DNA of 45,920 bases from Alphaproteobacteria bacterium 65-37 (GCA_001897995.1 MKRV01000272.1:4890-50809); one strand, 5' to 3'. Shown: positions 1 through 10,227, counted from the stretch's first letter. The notes: a model not told the origin generated them from the sequence alone. Made by a program: numbers and translations.

Positions 1-788
1 AAGGCGCCTTCCCACTTCAGCGCCGAGGCGACCATGTCGTCGATCAGGCGATGTTCGTAGGTGATGCCCTTGGCCTTGAACTTGTCGGCGAATTCCTTGT
101 CGAACACTTCCTGGAACAGGTCTTTGAAGCGGCCGTCGTAGCGCTTGAGGATGGTGTTCTTGGTCGAGAGATAGACCGGCCAGCCGCGGTTCAGGCCGTA
201 GTTGAAGGAGCTGCGGGCGAAGCCGATGATCGACTCGTCGTTGTTGTACATGGCGAGCGCCACGCCGCCGCCCGGGAAGTCGTAGACGTTGTGCTCGATC
301 TTCTTGCCGTCGGCACCTTCGAAGGTGATCGTGAGCTTGCCCTTGCCCGGCACCACGAAGTCGGTAGCGCGATACTGGTCACCGAAGGCGTGACGGCCGA
401 TGACGATCGGCTTGGTCCAGCCCGGCACGAGGCGCGGTACGTTCTTGCAGACGATCGGCTCACGGAAGATCGTGCCGCCGATGATGTTGCGGATCGTGCC
501 GTTGGGCGACTTCCACATCTCCTTGAGGTTGAACTCCTTCACGCGCGCTTCGTCGGGCGTGATGGTCGCACACTTAACGGCGACGCCGTACTGCTGCGTG
601 GCCTTGGCCGAATCGACCGTCACCTGGTCGTTGGTCTTGTCGCGGGATTCGATGCCGAGGTCGTAGTATTTCAGGTCGATGTCGAGATAGGGAAGGATCA
701 GCCTGTCCTTGATGAACTTCCAGATGATCCGGGTCATCTCGTCGCCGTCCATCTCGACGACCGGATTCTTCACCTTGATCTTCGCCAT
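1..788 (-). CDS. icd: NADP-dependent isocitrate dehydrogenase, homodimeric type (3' end outside window)
   Basis: Oxidises isocitrate to 2-oxoglutarate and CO2 with NADP+ in the cytosolic TCA cycle. The visible N-terminal ~262 residues start [20 protein letters not shown], the typical opening of the eukaryote-like dimeric NADP-IDH family, and continue through the conserved stretches [17 protein letters not shown] and [13 protein letters not shown]. The gene runs off the left edge, so the C-terminal third is not seen. The start at 788 is the only ATG fitting the family N-terminus. It lies 83 bases downstream of the stop of a second, unrelated isocitrate dehydrogenase on the same strand, so the two may be co-transcribed. 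Family assignment is very secure. Confidence 0.95.
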   Translation of the reverse strand, partial: MAKIKVKNPVVEMDGDEMTRIIWKFIKDRLILPYLDIDLKYYDLGIESRDKTNDQVTVDSAKATQQYGVAVKCATITPDEARVKEFNLKEMWKSPNGTIRNIIGGTIFREPIVCKNVPRLVPGWTKPIVIGRHAFGDQYRATDFVVPGKGKLTITFEGADGKKIEHNVYDFPGGGVALAMYNNDESIIGFARSSFNYGLNRGWPVYLSTKNTILKRYDGRFKDLFQEVFDKEFADKFKAKGITYEHRLIDDMVASALKWEGA

Positions 789-871
789 CTTTCGAACCTC
801 AAAGTTCCCGCTGCGCGCCGAGAGGTGACGAGCCGCCCCAGTTGCCCGGAGCGGCTCCATCAGACGCCGTG

Positions 872-3150
<2,279 letters not shown>

Positions 3151-3380
3151 GCGTGCCCTTGTTGCACCGCCGTGAGGCAAAGGCAATCTCCGCCACGGCG
3201 AGGGCAAAGAGGTCTAAGGCCTCGCGGAAACGTGGTCTCGAGGGCCGTCGCCGTGTTGCCGCATGGGGTGATCGGCACGGCGTTCATCGACGCGATCTCA
3301 GTCGGTCTCACTCACCGACAGCCCGTCCGTGACGATCAGGAGCCGCCGCAATGTGGGCGCCTGCCGGTACAGGGCAGACG

Positions 3381-4049
3381 TCAGACCCGATCCAGGCGCT
3401 TTGCCAAGCCGACGGAGCGCGGCATGGCGGCAATTGCCGGCAGCACGCCCTCGATGCTGTCGACGAAAGCGACGTGATCGAGATGGGTCCGTTCGGCGAA
3501 ACCGCCTTCCACGACGTTCTGCAACAGGGCCGCGAGCGGCTTCCAGTAGCCACCCTGATCGATGATCACGATCGGCTTGGTGTGCAGACCGAGGGTGCGC
3601 CAGGACAGGACCTCGAAGAGCTCTTCCAGGGTGCCGAGCCCGCCGGGCAGCACCACGAAGCCATCCGACCGCTCGAACATCTGCAGCTTGCGTTCGTGCA
3701 TCGTGTCGACCACGGCCGTCTCGGTCAGGGCCGGGTGGCCGGCCTCGCGCTCCAGCAGGAAGCGGGGGATGATGCCGACGACCTTGCCGCCGCGGTCGAG
3801 AGCGGCATTGGCCACCAGGCCCATCAGGCCGACACCGCCACCGCCGTAGACCAGCGTTATGGCCTGGTCGGCCAGCATCCGGCCCAGCGCCACGGCGGTC
3901 TCGCGGGTGGTCGGGTCGGTACCGAACCGGGCGCCACAGAAGACGCACAGGGAGGCGGGGCGGGAAGAGGGGGGACTGGACTCGGGCACGAAATCTGCTT
4001 TTTTTGAGACGAACCGACGCCTTTCAGACGCCGGATGACATGGTATCAT
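3381..4049 (-). CDS. LOG family protein (nucleotide 5'-monophosphate phosphoribohydrolase)
   Basis: Members of this Rossmann-fold family (TIGR00730/LOG, often annotated as lysine decarboxylase by mistake) cleave cytokinin or purine nucleoside 5'-monophosphates to the free base and ribose 5-phosphate. The 222-residue product has the two diagnostic motifs: MHERK at about residues 117-121 and PGGLGTLEE at about 135-143, plus the glycine-rich YGGGGVGLMG near 68-77. The first ~30 residues are unlike the family and rich in Ser/Pro. The ATG at 4049 has no clear ribosome binding site; a GTG at 3989 would remove most of the extension, so the start is uncertain. It is divergent from the LysM gene. The physiological substrate cannot be told from sequence. 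Confidence 0.88.
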   Translation of the reverse strand: MIPCHPASERRRFVSKKADFVPESSPPSSRPASLCVFCGARFGTDPTTRETAVALGRMLADQAITLVYGGGGVGLMGLVANAALDRGGKVVGIIPRFLLEREAGHPALTETAVVDTMHERKLQMFERSDGFVVLPGGLGTLEELFEVLSWRTLGLHTKPIVIIDQGGYWKPLAALLQNVVEGGFAERTHLDHVAFVDSIEGVLPAIAAMPRSVGLAKRLDRV

Positions 4050-4106
4050 TTCGCGGAGGATGGTCGCGACGCCAATGGGGACGGTCGTCGCACCGTTGGG
4101 AGGGCG

Positions 4107-5123
4107 ATGTCACGCACTGTTTTCGGGCTGGTTGCGGTCGGCGCGATCGTCATTGCGATCGCGTTGGCGGTCGCGTGGCGTGGCGGGCTCCTCGAACAGG
4201 CCTCCATAGACCGGCCAGCCAACGTCGCATCGAAGTCAGAACCCGCGGTACCGGCGGCACCCTCGGATTCCAGCACGCCGCCCGCGAATATGGCGGCCAC
4301 GGTGCCCAGTTTCGACGTCGCCCGCATCGGTCCGGACGGCCGGGCGGTCGTCGCCGGCCGGGCGGCGCCAGGTGCCAAGATCGTGCTGCTCGACGGCGGC
4401 AAGGAGATCGCCAAGACGGAGGCCGATCCGCGCGGGGAATGGGTCGTCATCCTGCAGGATCCGCCGCTGGCCGTGGGTCAGCATGAGCTGCGTGTCGTGC
4501 AGCACATCGAGGGCCGAGCGCCGGTCACGTCGGAACAGGCGGTGGTTGCAGTGGTTCCGGAGCGGTCGGGCACGGGCGACAAGCCGCGTGAAGATACGCT
4601 GGTCATGATCACGCCGCGGGGGGGCGCGCCGACCCTGGTGCAGCCGCCGTCGGCTGCTGGTGTGCCGAGGTCTGGGGATCTCGTCCTGTCCACGCTCGAC
4701 TACGACGACCGCGGCAATGTGACAATCTCCGGCCAGGCTCAGCCCGATACGATCGTCCGCGCTTACATCAACGACCGCATGGTCGCCGAGGGAACCGTGG
4801 GGGCTGACGGGCGCTGGCGCCTGAAGCCGCTCGATCCGCTCGACCAGGGCAAGTACAAGCTGCGCGTCGACCGCATCGCCAAGGACGGCAAGCCGGTGGC
4901 ACGTCTCGAGCTGCCGTTCGAAAAGACCACCATCACGCCGATATCGGAGGCCGACGGCCGTCGGCTGCATGTCGTTCGCGGCGACAACCTGTGGAATATC
5001 GCGCACGCCCATTATGGCCAGGGCTGGCAGCACACGATCATCTTCGGCGCGAACAAGGATCAGATCCGCGATCCCAATCTGATATACCCCGGACAGGTCC
5101 TTACCCTGCCCAAGGTCAACTGA
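4107..5123 (+). CDS. membrane-anchored LysM domain protein
   Basis: A 338-residue envelope protein. Residues ~5-24 form a hydrophobic signal anchor, followed by a Pro/Ala/Ser-rich linker, then two Ig-like/bacterial carboxypeptidase-regulatory-type stretches (around GPDGRAVVAGRAAPGAKIVL and DDRGNVTISGQAQPDTIVRA), and a C-terminal LysM domain of about 48 residues (HVVRGDNLWNIAHAHYGQG to YPGQVLTLPKV) that should bind peptidoglycan. I chose the ATG at 4107 because GGGAGG lies seven bases upstream and because this start places the hydrophobic segment at the N-terminus; the frame is open further upstream to 4035. It is followed 32 bases later by psd. The role is probably cell-wall association; the exact function is unknown. 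Confidence 0.85.
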   Translation: MSRTVFGLVAVGAIVIAIALAVAWRGGLLEQASIDRPANVASKSEPAVPAAPSDSSTPPANMAATVPSFDVARIGPDGRAVVAGRAAPGAKIVLLDGGKEIAKTEADPRGEWVVILQDPPLAVGQHELRVVQHIEGRAPVTSEQAVVAVVPERSGTGDKPREDTLVMITPRGGAPTLVQPPSAAGVPRSGDLVLSTLDYDDRGNVTISGQAQPDTIVRAYINDRMVAEGTVGADGRWRLKPLDPLDQGKYKLRVDRIAKDGKPVARLELPFEKTTITPISEADGRRLHVVRGDNLWNIAHAHYGQGWQHTIIFGANKDQIRDPNLIYPGQVLTLPKVN

Positions 5124-5155
5124 CGGCCCCCGCGGCCATAGAGAGCTTCTTCATC

Positions 5156-5848
5156 ATGCTGGCCAATTTCCTGGTGCCGATCCTCGACGACGGTTGGCGC
5201 TTCATCGCGCTCTTTGCCGGCGCGACCTTTCTGGCTGCGCTGACCGGCGCGGGATGGCTGTTCTGGCCGCTGATCGTGCTGACCCTGTGGTCGATCTACT
5301 TCTTTCGCGATCCGCCACGTGCCGTGCCGCAAGAGGACGGGCTGCTGATCGCGCCGGCCGACGGGCTGGTGCAGATGGTGGCAGAGGCCGTGCCGCCGGC
5401 CGAGCTCGGACTCGGCGATCAGCCGCTGACGCGGGTGTCGATTTTCCTGTCGGTGTTCGACGTGCACATCAACAGGGCGCCTTGCGCCGCCACGATCGAT
5501 GTCGTCGCCTACCGGCCGGGCAAGTTCCTGAACGCCGCCGCGGACAAGGCCAGCGAGGAGAACGAGCGGATGGCGTTGGCGCTGCGCCGCGCCGACGGCC
5601 GTGTGATCGGCTGTGTCCAGATCGCCGGCTGGGTCGCCCGCCGCATTGTCTGCTACGTCAAGCCGGGCCAGGCGGTCACGGCGGGGGAGCGCTTCGGCCA
5701 TATCCGCTTCGGCAGCCGGACCGATCTCTATCTGCCCGCCGGGGCGCGTTTGCTGGTGGCAGCCGGGCAGCGCATGATCGGCGGCGAGACCGTCATGGCC
5801 GAGCTCGATCCCGCCCGGACGGATCCGCGCCCGGCTATCGAGTTCTAA
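5156..5848 (+). CDS. psd: phosphatidylserine decarboxylase proenzyme, short type
   Basis: Converts phosphatidylserine to phosphatidylethanolamine at the inner membrane. The 230-residue length fits the short PSD class common in Alphaproteobacteria. N-terminal hydrophobic segments (residues ~15-50) are followed by the conserved APADG (66-70) and FLSVFDVHINRAP (97-109). The self-cleavage site is Gly186-Ser187 in HIRFGSRTDLYLP, where the serine becomes the pyruvoyl group of the alpha chain. The frame is open upstream to 4991, but ATG 5156 fits family length. The next gene, phosphatidylserine synthase, makes its substrate, giving the usual psd-pssA pair. Confidence 0.95.
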   Translation: MLANFLVPILDDGWRFIALFAGATFLAALTGAGWLFWPLIVLTLWSIYFFRDPPRAVPQEDGLLIAPADGLVQMVAEAVPPAELGLGDQPLTRVSIFLSVFDVHINRAPCAATIDVVAYRPGKFLNAAADKASEENERMALALRRADGRVIGCVQIAGWVARRIVCYVKPGQAVTAGERFGHIRFGSRTDLYLPAGARLLVAAGQRMIGGETVMAELDPARTDPRPAIEF

Positions 5849-5890
5849 GGGGCCGAACGGCTCGAGGAGTCCGACTCTAGGGAGTCCGAA

Positions 5891-6715
5891 ATGGACGACG
5901 ATCTGCGTTCGCGCCGCGGGCGGCTGCGCGGCTTTTCCATCAATCGCCTCATCCCGAACGTGCTCACCCTGGCCGCCCTCTGCTCGGGGTTGACGGCCAT
6001 CCGCTTTGCGCTGCAGGGCGAGATGCGTCTCGCGGTGATCGCGATCATCGTCGCTGCGATCTTCGACGCGCTGGACGGGCGTGTGGCGCGGCGGCTGGGG
6101 GTGACCAGCCGGTTCGGCGCCGAGCTCGACTCGCTTTCCGACTTCCTCTGCTTCGGCGTGGCGCCCGCGCTCGTGCTCTATCTCGCGTCGCTGCGCGAGG
6201 TGGGCTCGCTGGGCTGGATGGTCGTGCTGATGTTTCCGATCTGCTCGGCGCTACGGCTTGCGCGCTTCAACACCGCACTGGTCTCGGACACGCCGCCGCC
6301 GGCCTGGACGGGGCAGTTCTTCACCGGCGTTCCGGCACCGGCCGGTGCCTTGCTGGCGCTGATGCCGCTGATGGTGAGTTTCGAGATCGAGGCGGCATGG
6401 CCGCGTCACGCGCTGGTGGTCGGAGTTGTGCTTGTCGTGGTCGGCGGCCTGATGGTGAGCCGCCTGCCGACCTTCTCGTTCAAGAAGGGCAGGGTGCCAC
6501 GCCATCTCGTGCTGCCGGCCCTGCTGGGCGCTGCGCTCGTCATGACGGTGATCGCGAGCTCGCCCTGGATCGGCCTGTCGCTGCTGGGGCTGGGCTACAT
6601 GGCGTTGATTCCCTTCAGCTGGGTGGCCTATCGCCGCCAGGCGCAGGCGGATCGGCAGTCGGCGACCGCGGCAGGTGAGATCGTCCCCTTGCGGGCGGTG
6701 GATCCGCACGACTGA
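5891..6715 (+). CDS. pssA: CDP-diacylglycerol--serine O-phosphatidyltransferase
   Basis: Makes phosphatidylserine from CDP-diacylglycerol and serine in the inner membrane. The CDP-alcohol phosphatidyltransferase signature is complete: Asp59-x2-Asp62-Gly63-x2-Ala66-Arg67-x8-Gly76-x3-Asp80-x3-Asp84. About eight hydrophobic segments follow. Length 274 is normal for this PssA class. GGAG lies about 7-10 bases before the ATG. It is 42 bases downstream of psd, so both are probably one transcript. Confidence 0.94.
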   Translation: MDDDLRSRRGRLRGFSINRLIPNVLTLAALCSGLTAIRFALQGEMRLAVIAIIVAAIFDALDGRVARRLGVTSRFGAELDSLSDFLCFGVAPALVLYLASLREVGSLGWMVVLMFPICSALRLARFNTALVSDTPPPAWTGQFFTGVPAPAGALLALMPLMVSFEIEAAWPRHALVVGVVLVVVGGLMVSRLPTFSFKKGRVPRHLVLPALLGAALVMTVIASSPWIGLSLLGLGYMALIPFSWVAYRRQAQADRQSATAAGEIVPLRAVDPHD

Positions 6716-6758
6716 CGCTGGCCGACTTACTTTGTTCGACTGACATTGGCCGACTGGC

Positions 6759-7376
6759 ATGCTCGACCCCGTCCTGAGGCGTTGGATCGACCCGCCGCTC
6801 GACCGGGCCGGCCGATGGCTGGCTGATCGAGGCGTTTCGGCAAATGGGCTGACGCTCGCGGGGCTGGCGGCAGGTGTGCTGACCGTTCCGCTGCTGGCTT
6901 TCGAGCATTATGGGCTGGCACTCCTCGCCATTGCGGCCAATCGGCTGCTCGATGGTCTCGATGGCGCAGTCGCCCGCCAGGGCAAACCCACGGCGTTCGG
7001 GGGCTACCTCGATATCGTCTGCGACATGGCCTTCTATGCCGCCGTGCCGCTGGGTTTTGCCCTTGCCCAGCCGGGCAATGCCGTCTGGGCGGCGCTGCTC
7101 CTGGCATCGTTTGTCTGTACCTGCGCCTCCTTCCTGGGACGGGCCGCCATGGCGCGAGAACGGTCCGAGGCCGACGACGGCCGAAGGGGCGCCAAATCGT
7201 TCTTCTACGCAGCCGGCCTGATCGAGGGGACGGAAACTATCCTTGCCTTCGTCGCCTTCTGCCTCTTGCCGGCGGCCTTTCCCTGGTTGGCCGCCGCCTT
7301 TGCGAGCCTGTGTTTCTGGACGGCCGGCGGGCGGCTGGTCGCGACCTGGCAGTCAGAATCAGAATCTGGCTCCTAG
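6759..7376 (+). CDS. CDP-alcohol phosphatidyltransferase family membrane protein
   Basis: A second member of the same enzyme superfamily as the adjacent PssA, only 205 residues. It keeps the whole metal/substrate signature: Asp65-x2-Asp68-Gly69-x2-Ala72-Arg73, Gly81, Asp85 and Asp89. The product could be a phosphatidylglycerophosphate-like, inositol-type or archaetidyl-type lipid; the sequence does not decide. It lies 43 bases after pssA on the same strand and probably shares its transcript. The last codons are Ser/Glu-rich and end just before an AT-rich patch. Confidence 0.85.
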   Translation: MLDPVLRRWIDPPLDRAGRWLADRGVSANGLTLAGLAAGVLTVPLLAFEHYGLALLAIAANRLLDGLDGAVARQGKPTAFGGYLDIVCDMAFYAAVPLGFALAQPGNAVWAALLLASFVCTCASFLGRAAMARERSEADDGRRGAKSFFYAAGLIEGTETILAFVAFCLLPAAFPWLAAAFASLCFWTAGGRLVATWQSESESGS

Positions 7377-7397
7377 CCTTTGTGTGGCTGCTGGTCC

Positions 7398-7421
7398 GTA
7401 ACTTCCACATTTTGTGGTTAC
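7398..7421 (+). repeat. inverted repeat after the phospholipid operon, possible weak terminator
   Basis: GTAACTTCCACATTTTGTGGTTAC folds with CCACA/TGTGG around a three-base loop and GTAA/TTAC outside a small bulge. It begins 22 bases after the stop of the CDP-alcohol transferase. No proper T-run follows, although the next 100 bases are AT-rich. The call of terminator is tentative. Confidence 0.3.
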
Positions 7422-7484
7422 ATTTCCAATAATCACGTTGAATCAATGAATTATAAATAACATGCGATTTGCGGTTTGTTCTAA

Positions 7485-7513
7485 TTGACCTAATGAATCA
7501 CTTTAAGTACGCT
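7485..7513 (+). promoter_or_regulatory. possible sigma-70-type promoter for the pilin gene
   Basis: TTGACC and TACGCT separated by 17 bases lie about 70 bases upstream of the Flp-type pilin gene, in the most AT-rich stretch of the window (about 7410-7550). The -35 is near consensus, the -10 matches at three of six positions. No other promoter candidate was seen before the pilin gene. Confidence 0.3.
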
Positions 7514-7584
7514 GCCTAAGTTAAATCACAATTCATTTTTCGAGGCGCCTCAGTCCGCCTCGTCGAATTGCGTGGGGAGCCGAA

Positions 7585-7746
7585 ATGCTGTCGATCTTCC
7601 GTCGCGTGATGAAGTGCACTCAAGGGGCTACGGCCGTTGAGCTGACCCTGATCACCTCCATCATCGCTGTGGCCGCCATTGCTTCCATGCGGTCGGTGAG
7701 CAGCAAAGTGACCAGCGTGCTGAGCTCGGTGGGGCCGCTGAACTAA
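7585..7746 (+). CDS. Flp/Fap-type type IVb pilin
   Basis: A 53-residue prepilin. It starts MLSIFRRVMKCTQGATAVEL, followed by a hydrophobic helix and a short tail. The basic leader, the Gly14/Ala15 processing site and Glu19 (position +5) are the features of Flp pilins, which polymerise into Tad pili after cleavage by a type IVb prepilin peptidase. GGGGAGC lies about 8 bases before the ATG. A prepilin peptidase gene follows 27 bases later. No other Tad assembly gene is in the window, so the pair may be detached from the main locus or may be an orphan. Confidence 0.82.
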   Translation: MLSIFRRVMKCTQGATAVELTLITSIIAVAAIASMRSVSSKVTSVLSSVGPLN

Positions 7747-7773
7747 GCTGAGACGGCCGCCATCGGTAAGGGG

Positions 7774-8274
7774 ATGTCGCTTCTGGCGCTTCTTCAGACC
7801 GGGTGCCTGATCCTTCTGGCTGTCCTGCTCCTCGTGGCAGCCTGGCGGGATCTCCACACGCTTCAAATCGCCAATAGCCTGCCGCTTGCCATCGCGGCTC
7901 TCTATGCCACCTGGTCGGCCCTCGGCCTGACAGCCGGAACCACCACCATCGAAAATCTGGGTTGGGCCGTCTGTTGCGCTTTGGCGCTCTTCCTGGCGGC
8001 GACGCTTGCGTTTGCGGTCGGCATGATGGGCGGCGGTGACGTCAAGCTGGTCGCGGCGACGGGTCTTTTCGCCGGACCCGCCTTGATGCTGGATTTCGTC
8101 TTGATCGTTGCGGTTGCCGGCGGGCTCCTGGGGGTCGGCGTCCTCATGGGGGTGCCGCTCGGCGCCGCTCCAGCCTCGGGGGCCGCGACGGCGCGTGGCC
8201 GGTTGAGCCGTCGACTGCCTTACGGACCCGCGATTGCCGTCGGCGGTCTTTGGCTTGTCGCTGCTCTGACGTAG
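7774..8274 (+). CDS. cpaA: CpaA-type prepilin peptidase (A24 aspartic protease)
   Basis: A 166-residue polytopic membrane protease that cleaves Flp-type prepilin leaders at the cytoplasmic face. The two catalytic aspartates are visible: Asp26 in WRDLHTLQIAN and Asp89 in MMGGGDVKLVAA, the GxGD-type motif. It lacks the methylase domain of PilD, as CpaA proteins do. AAGGGG precedes the ATG. It directly follows its presumed substrate, the pilin gene, and is followed by a secreted protein gene 29 bases later. Confidence 0.88.
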   Translation: MSLLALLQTGCLILLAVLLLVAAWRDLHTLQIANSLPLAIAALYATWSALGLTAGTTTIENLGWAVCCALALFLAATLAFAVGMMGGGDVKLVAATGLFAGPALMLDFVLIVAVAGGLLGVGVLMGVPLGAAPASGAATARGRLSRRLPYGPAIAVGGLWLVAALT

Positions 8275-8303
8275 GCTGGGCGCCTTCAAGGGGGAGCCCG
8301 ACC

Positions 8304-8912
8304 ATGATCGTGTCGTTGTTTGCAGCCAGGCCCATTCCGTATGCGCTGCTTGGCATTCTGGCCGCTACTGCGGCGATCGCGCAGACGCCTGCTGCCGGTC
8401 CGGCGCCGGGCAAGGTGGTGCGCAGCGTCGTCGAAACCACGGCATCACCGGCCGTGCCGGAGTTTCGCGATCCCAAGACTGGTCGGGTCTGGAACCAGAA
8501 CAATGTCGGAAACGGCCCGGTCGGCAAGCCGACGCCGGCCGATCTCGCCTTCGATCCCGCAGGACAGACCACGCGTATCGACGGCGTGGTGGTCCAGCGG
8601 CCGCCGACGGCATTGCTCGGCTGGTCGCCGCCCTCCGCGGGACCCAACGTGCCGTTGGTGAGCCTCGACAATCCGACCCTCAGCGCCGTGCCGGGCAAGC
8701 GCTGGCAAGTGGCTCTCTATGTCGACAACAATGCCAACGGCACGATGGTGCCGATGATCGACTGCAGCTTCACCAACGGCGGCAATGCCGTCATGGAGAC
8801 TCGCGTGCTGGTGCCCGCCCTGGGGGCCGGCGTTCGCGCCGGCATCCTGATCTATGGGCCGAAGACCGAGCTCTTCGTCGATCGTGCCAACTGCCGTATC
8901 GTTTCGCCCTGA
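8304..8912 (+). CDS. exported protein of unknown function, family member A
   Basis: A 202-residue protein with an N-terminal signal peptide (cleavage likely near AIAQ, residue ~28). I do not recognise the family. It is clearly paralogous to the protein at 17849-18412: both have VP(E/Q)FRD-KTG-VW shortly after the signal, an AFDP block, a GP-VP-(L/I)-LD block, an AVP-W-V--YV-NN block, (D/N)C-FTNGG, and a C-terminal YGP---FVDR--CR(I/L)-SP. The two conserved cysteines could form a disulfide in the periplasm. AGGGGGAG lies before ATG 8304. Its stop is five bases from that of the convergent SDR gene. Confidence 0.75.
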   Translation: MIVSLFAARPIPYALLGILAATAAIAQTPAAGPAPGKVVRSVVETTASPAVPEFRDPKTGRVWNQNNVGNGPVGKPTPADLAFDPAGQTTRIDGVVVQRPPTALLGWSPPSAGPNVPLVSLDNPTLSAVPGKRWQVALYVDNNANGTMVPMIDCSFTNGGNAVMETRVLVPALGAGVRAGILIYGPKTELFVDRANCRIVSP

Positions 8913-8917
8913 CCCGA

Positions 8918-9682
8918 TCAGCCCTGCACCGAGTAGCCGCCGTCCACGGTGATGGCGGCGCCGGTGACATAGTCGGACGCTGCCGCCGCCAGAAAGACGG
9001 CGATGCCCGCAAAATCGTCCGGCGAGCCCCAACGGCCAGCAGGCAGGCGCTTCAGCACGGAATCGTGCAATCCGGGGACTTCCTGTCGAGCGCGCTGAGT
9101 GAGCGCTGTGTCGATCCAGCCGGGCAGGATGGCATTGACCTGGATGCTGTCCTTCGCCCAGGCCGTCGCCATCGCCTTGGTCATCTGCACGATGCCGCCC
9201 TTGCTGGCTGCGTAGGCCGTCGCGAAGGACGCCCCGAAGATCGACATCATTGATCCGATGTTGATCACTTTGCCGGCGCCGATTTTCTTCATCTCCGGGT
9301 AAGCCGCGTGGCTGCAGAGGAAAGCGCTCGTCAGGTTGCTATCCAGCACATGGTGCCATTCCGCCAAGGTATAATCCTGAGGCGGCTTGCGAATGCTGGT
9401 GCCGGCATTGTTCACGAGAATGTCGAGGCGGCCGTACTGTCTGACCGTGTCGGCGATCAAGGCCCGGCACGACTCTTCCTTCAAGACGTCGACGGCGATC
9501 GCACTCGCCTTGGCCCCGAGAGCGCGAAGTTCCTCCACGGCCGTGGCGTTCTTCGCGGCGTCGCGTCCGGCAACGACGACCGTTGCGCCCGATGTCGCCA
9601 TGCCTTTGGCCATGCCGAGGCCGATACCACCGTTGCCGCCGGTCACGACCGCCACGCGTCCCGAAAGATCGAAGAGATTCAT
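8918..9682 (-). CDS. SDR family NAD(P)-dependent oxidoreductase
   Basis: A 254-residue classical short-chain dehydrogenase. The cofactor loop TGGNGGIG is at residues 14-21, NNAG at 91-94, and the catalytic Ser144, Tyr157 and Lys161 (YAASK) are all present; the C-terminus has the usual PGWIDT and TVDGGYSVQG. It resembles gluconate 5-dehydrogenase/2-deoxy-gluconate dehydrogenase-like enzymes, but the substrate cannot be assigned. The ATG at 9682 is preceded by GCGGGGGAAACA on its strand; an upstream in-frame extension to 9802 lacks SDR features. It is not obviously linked to its neighbours. Confidence 0.9.
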   Translation of the reverse strand: MNLFDLSGRVAVVTGGNGGIGLGMAKGMATSGATVVVAGRDAAKNATAVEELRALGAKASAIAVDVLKEESCRALIADTVRQYGRLDILVNNAGTSIRKPPQDYTLAEWHHVLDSNLTSAFLCSHAAYPEMKKIGAGKVINIGSMMSIFGASFATAYAASKGGIVQMTKAMATAWAKDSIQVNAILPGWIDTALTQRARQEVPGLHDSVLKRLPAGRWGSPDDFAGIAVFLAAAASDYVTGAAITVDGGYSVQG

Positions 9683-9726
9683 TGTTTCCCCCGCTTGCCT
9701 TGCTGCGGCCTGTATAGCGAATAGCT

Positions 9727-9751
9727 GCAACCGGAAACAGTTCGAGCCGTT
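9727..9751 (+). promoter_or_regulatory. EcfG-type promoter candidate before a possible small RNA
   Basis: GCAAC (9727-9731), 16 bases, CGTT (9748-9751). This matches the recurring G[GC]AAC-N16/17-CGTT motif of this window. No coding sequence follows in this direction before 11562; a hairpin with a GAAA loop follows 66 bases later. Confidence 0.5.
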
Positions 9752-9757
9752 GACGTC

Positions 9758-9848
9758 GGTAGCAAGACACGCGCGCGGTGCGCTGGCCGGGCTGACTGGC
9801 AAGCCGTGAGCGAGGGTGGCGGCGATCGAAAGATCGCCGCCATTTCTC
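9758..9848 (+). ncRNA. candidate stress-induced small RNA of about 90 nt
   Basis: Inferred from a promoter-terminator pair in the gap between the SDR gene and nepR: an EcfG-type promoter at 9727-9751 would start RNA near 9758, and a strong hairpin with a short T-rich tail ends near 9848. No open frame with a ribosome binding site is seen between them. The exact 5' end is an estimate (about 7 bases after the -10). I do not recognise a known RNA family. The rest of the gap to nepR holds only a short tandem repeat. Confidence 0.35.
9818..9848 (+). terminator. intrinsic terminator-like hairpin with GAAA tetraloop
   Basis: GGCGGCGATC (9818-9827) and GATCGCCGCC (9832-9841) form a perfect 10-bp stem closed by GAAA, followed by ATTTCTC. 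The T-tract is imperfect. In this orientation it would end a transcript from the promoter at 9727; in the other it lies about 140 bases past nepR and lacks Ts. Confidence 0.55.
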
Positions 9849-9873
9849 GATCGCTTACTTCCGATCGTTCAAG

Positions 9874-9907
9874 AGCTGGATTTGGTCGGTAGCTGGATTT
9901 GGTCGGT
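9874..9907. repeat. 17-base perfect tandem duplication
   Basis: AGCTGGATTTGGTCGGT occurs twice in direct succession (9874-9890 and 9891-9907) downstream of nepR. A second loose repeat (AGAAGCGGG twice, 9944-9965) follows. These look like replication-slippage duplications in non-coding DNA. Confidence 0.8.
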
Positions 9908-9981
9908 GCGCCGTCTTCGTTCAGCACAGAAGGGGGAAGAACAGAAGCGGGCAGAGCAGAAGCGGGTCGAACTCTGCTGAA

Positions 9982-10227
9982 CTACTTCTTCTTGGTCAGC
10001 GACCGGTCGGCGGTGTCCCCGGCCTGGCCGTTCTGCCTGCCGTTTACCGCAGCATCGTTGTCGATCAGCTTGAGGAGATCGTCGGGCAAGGGTTCACTCG
10101 CGATCTCGTCATACATCGCGTGAAGCTGCTTGTGCAGCCAGAGGTCGAAGGGACGCTCGCCGGTCTTGGGCGAGAGGCGACCCGAAGGCATACGCACCTC
10201 GGGCGCCTTGTCGTTGTCATCGGCCAT
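9982..10227 (-). CDS. nepR: NepR, anti-sigma factor of the general stress response
   Basis: NepR binds and sequesters EcfG-type sigma factors; phosphorylated PhyR releases them by mimicking sigma (partner switching). The 81-residue product has the NepR core FDLWLHKQLHAMYDEI at about residues 27-42, followed by EPLPDDLLKLID, with unstructured charged ends as in the family. I chose ATG 10227 because GGGGAG lies about eight bases upstream; the frame is open to 10302. It is downstream of ecfG on the same strand with a 117-base gap in which no promoter was recognised. PhyR lies about 1.8 kb away on the other strand. Confidence 0.9.
   Translation of the reverse strand: MADDNDKAPEVRMPSGRLSPKTGERPFDLWLHKQLHAMYDEIASEPLPDDLLKLIDNDAAVNGRQNGQAGDTADRSLTKKK

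Noticed and set aside
3298..3948. 216-residue minus-strand frame overlapping the LOG gene
   Set aside because: It is a different reading frame of the same strand with Arg/Pro-rich composition; the LOG frame carries the PGGxGT motif.
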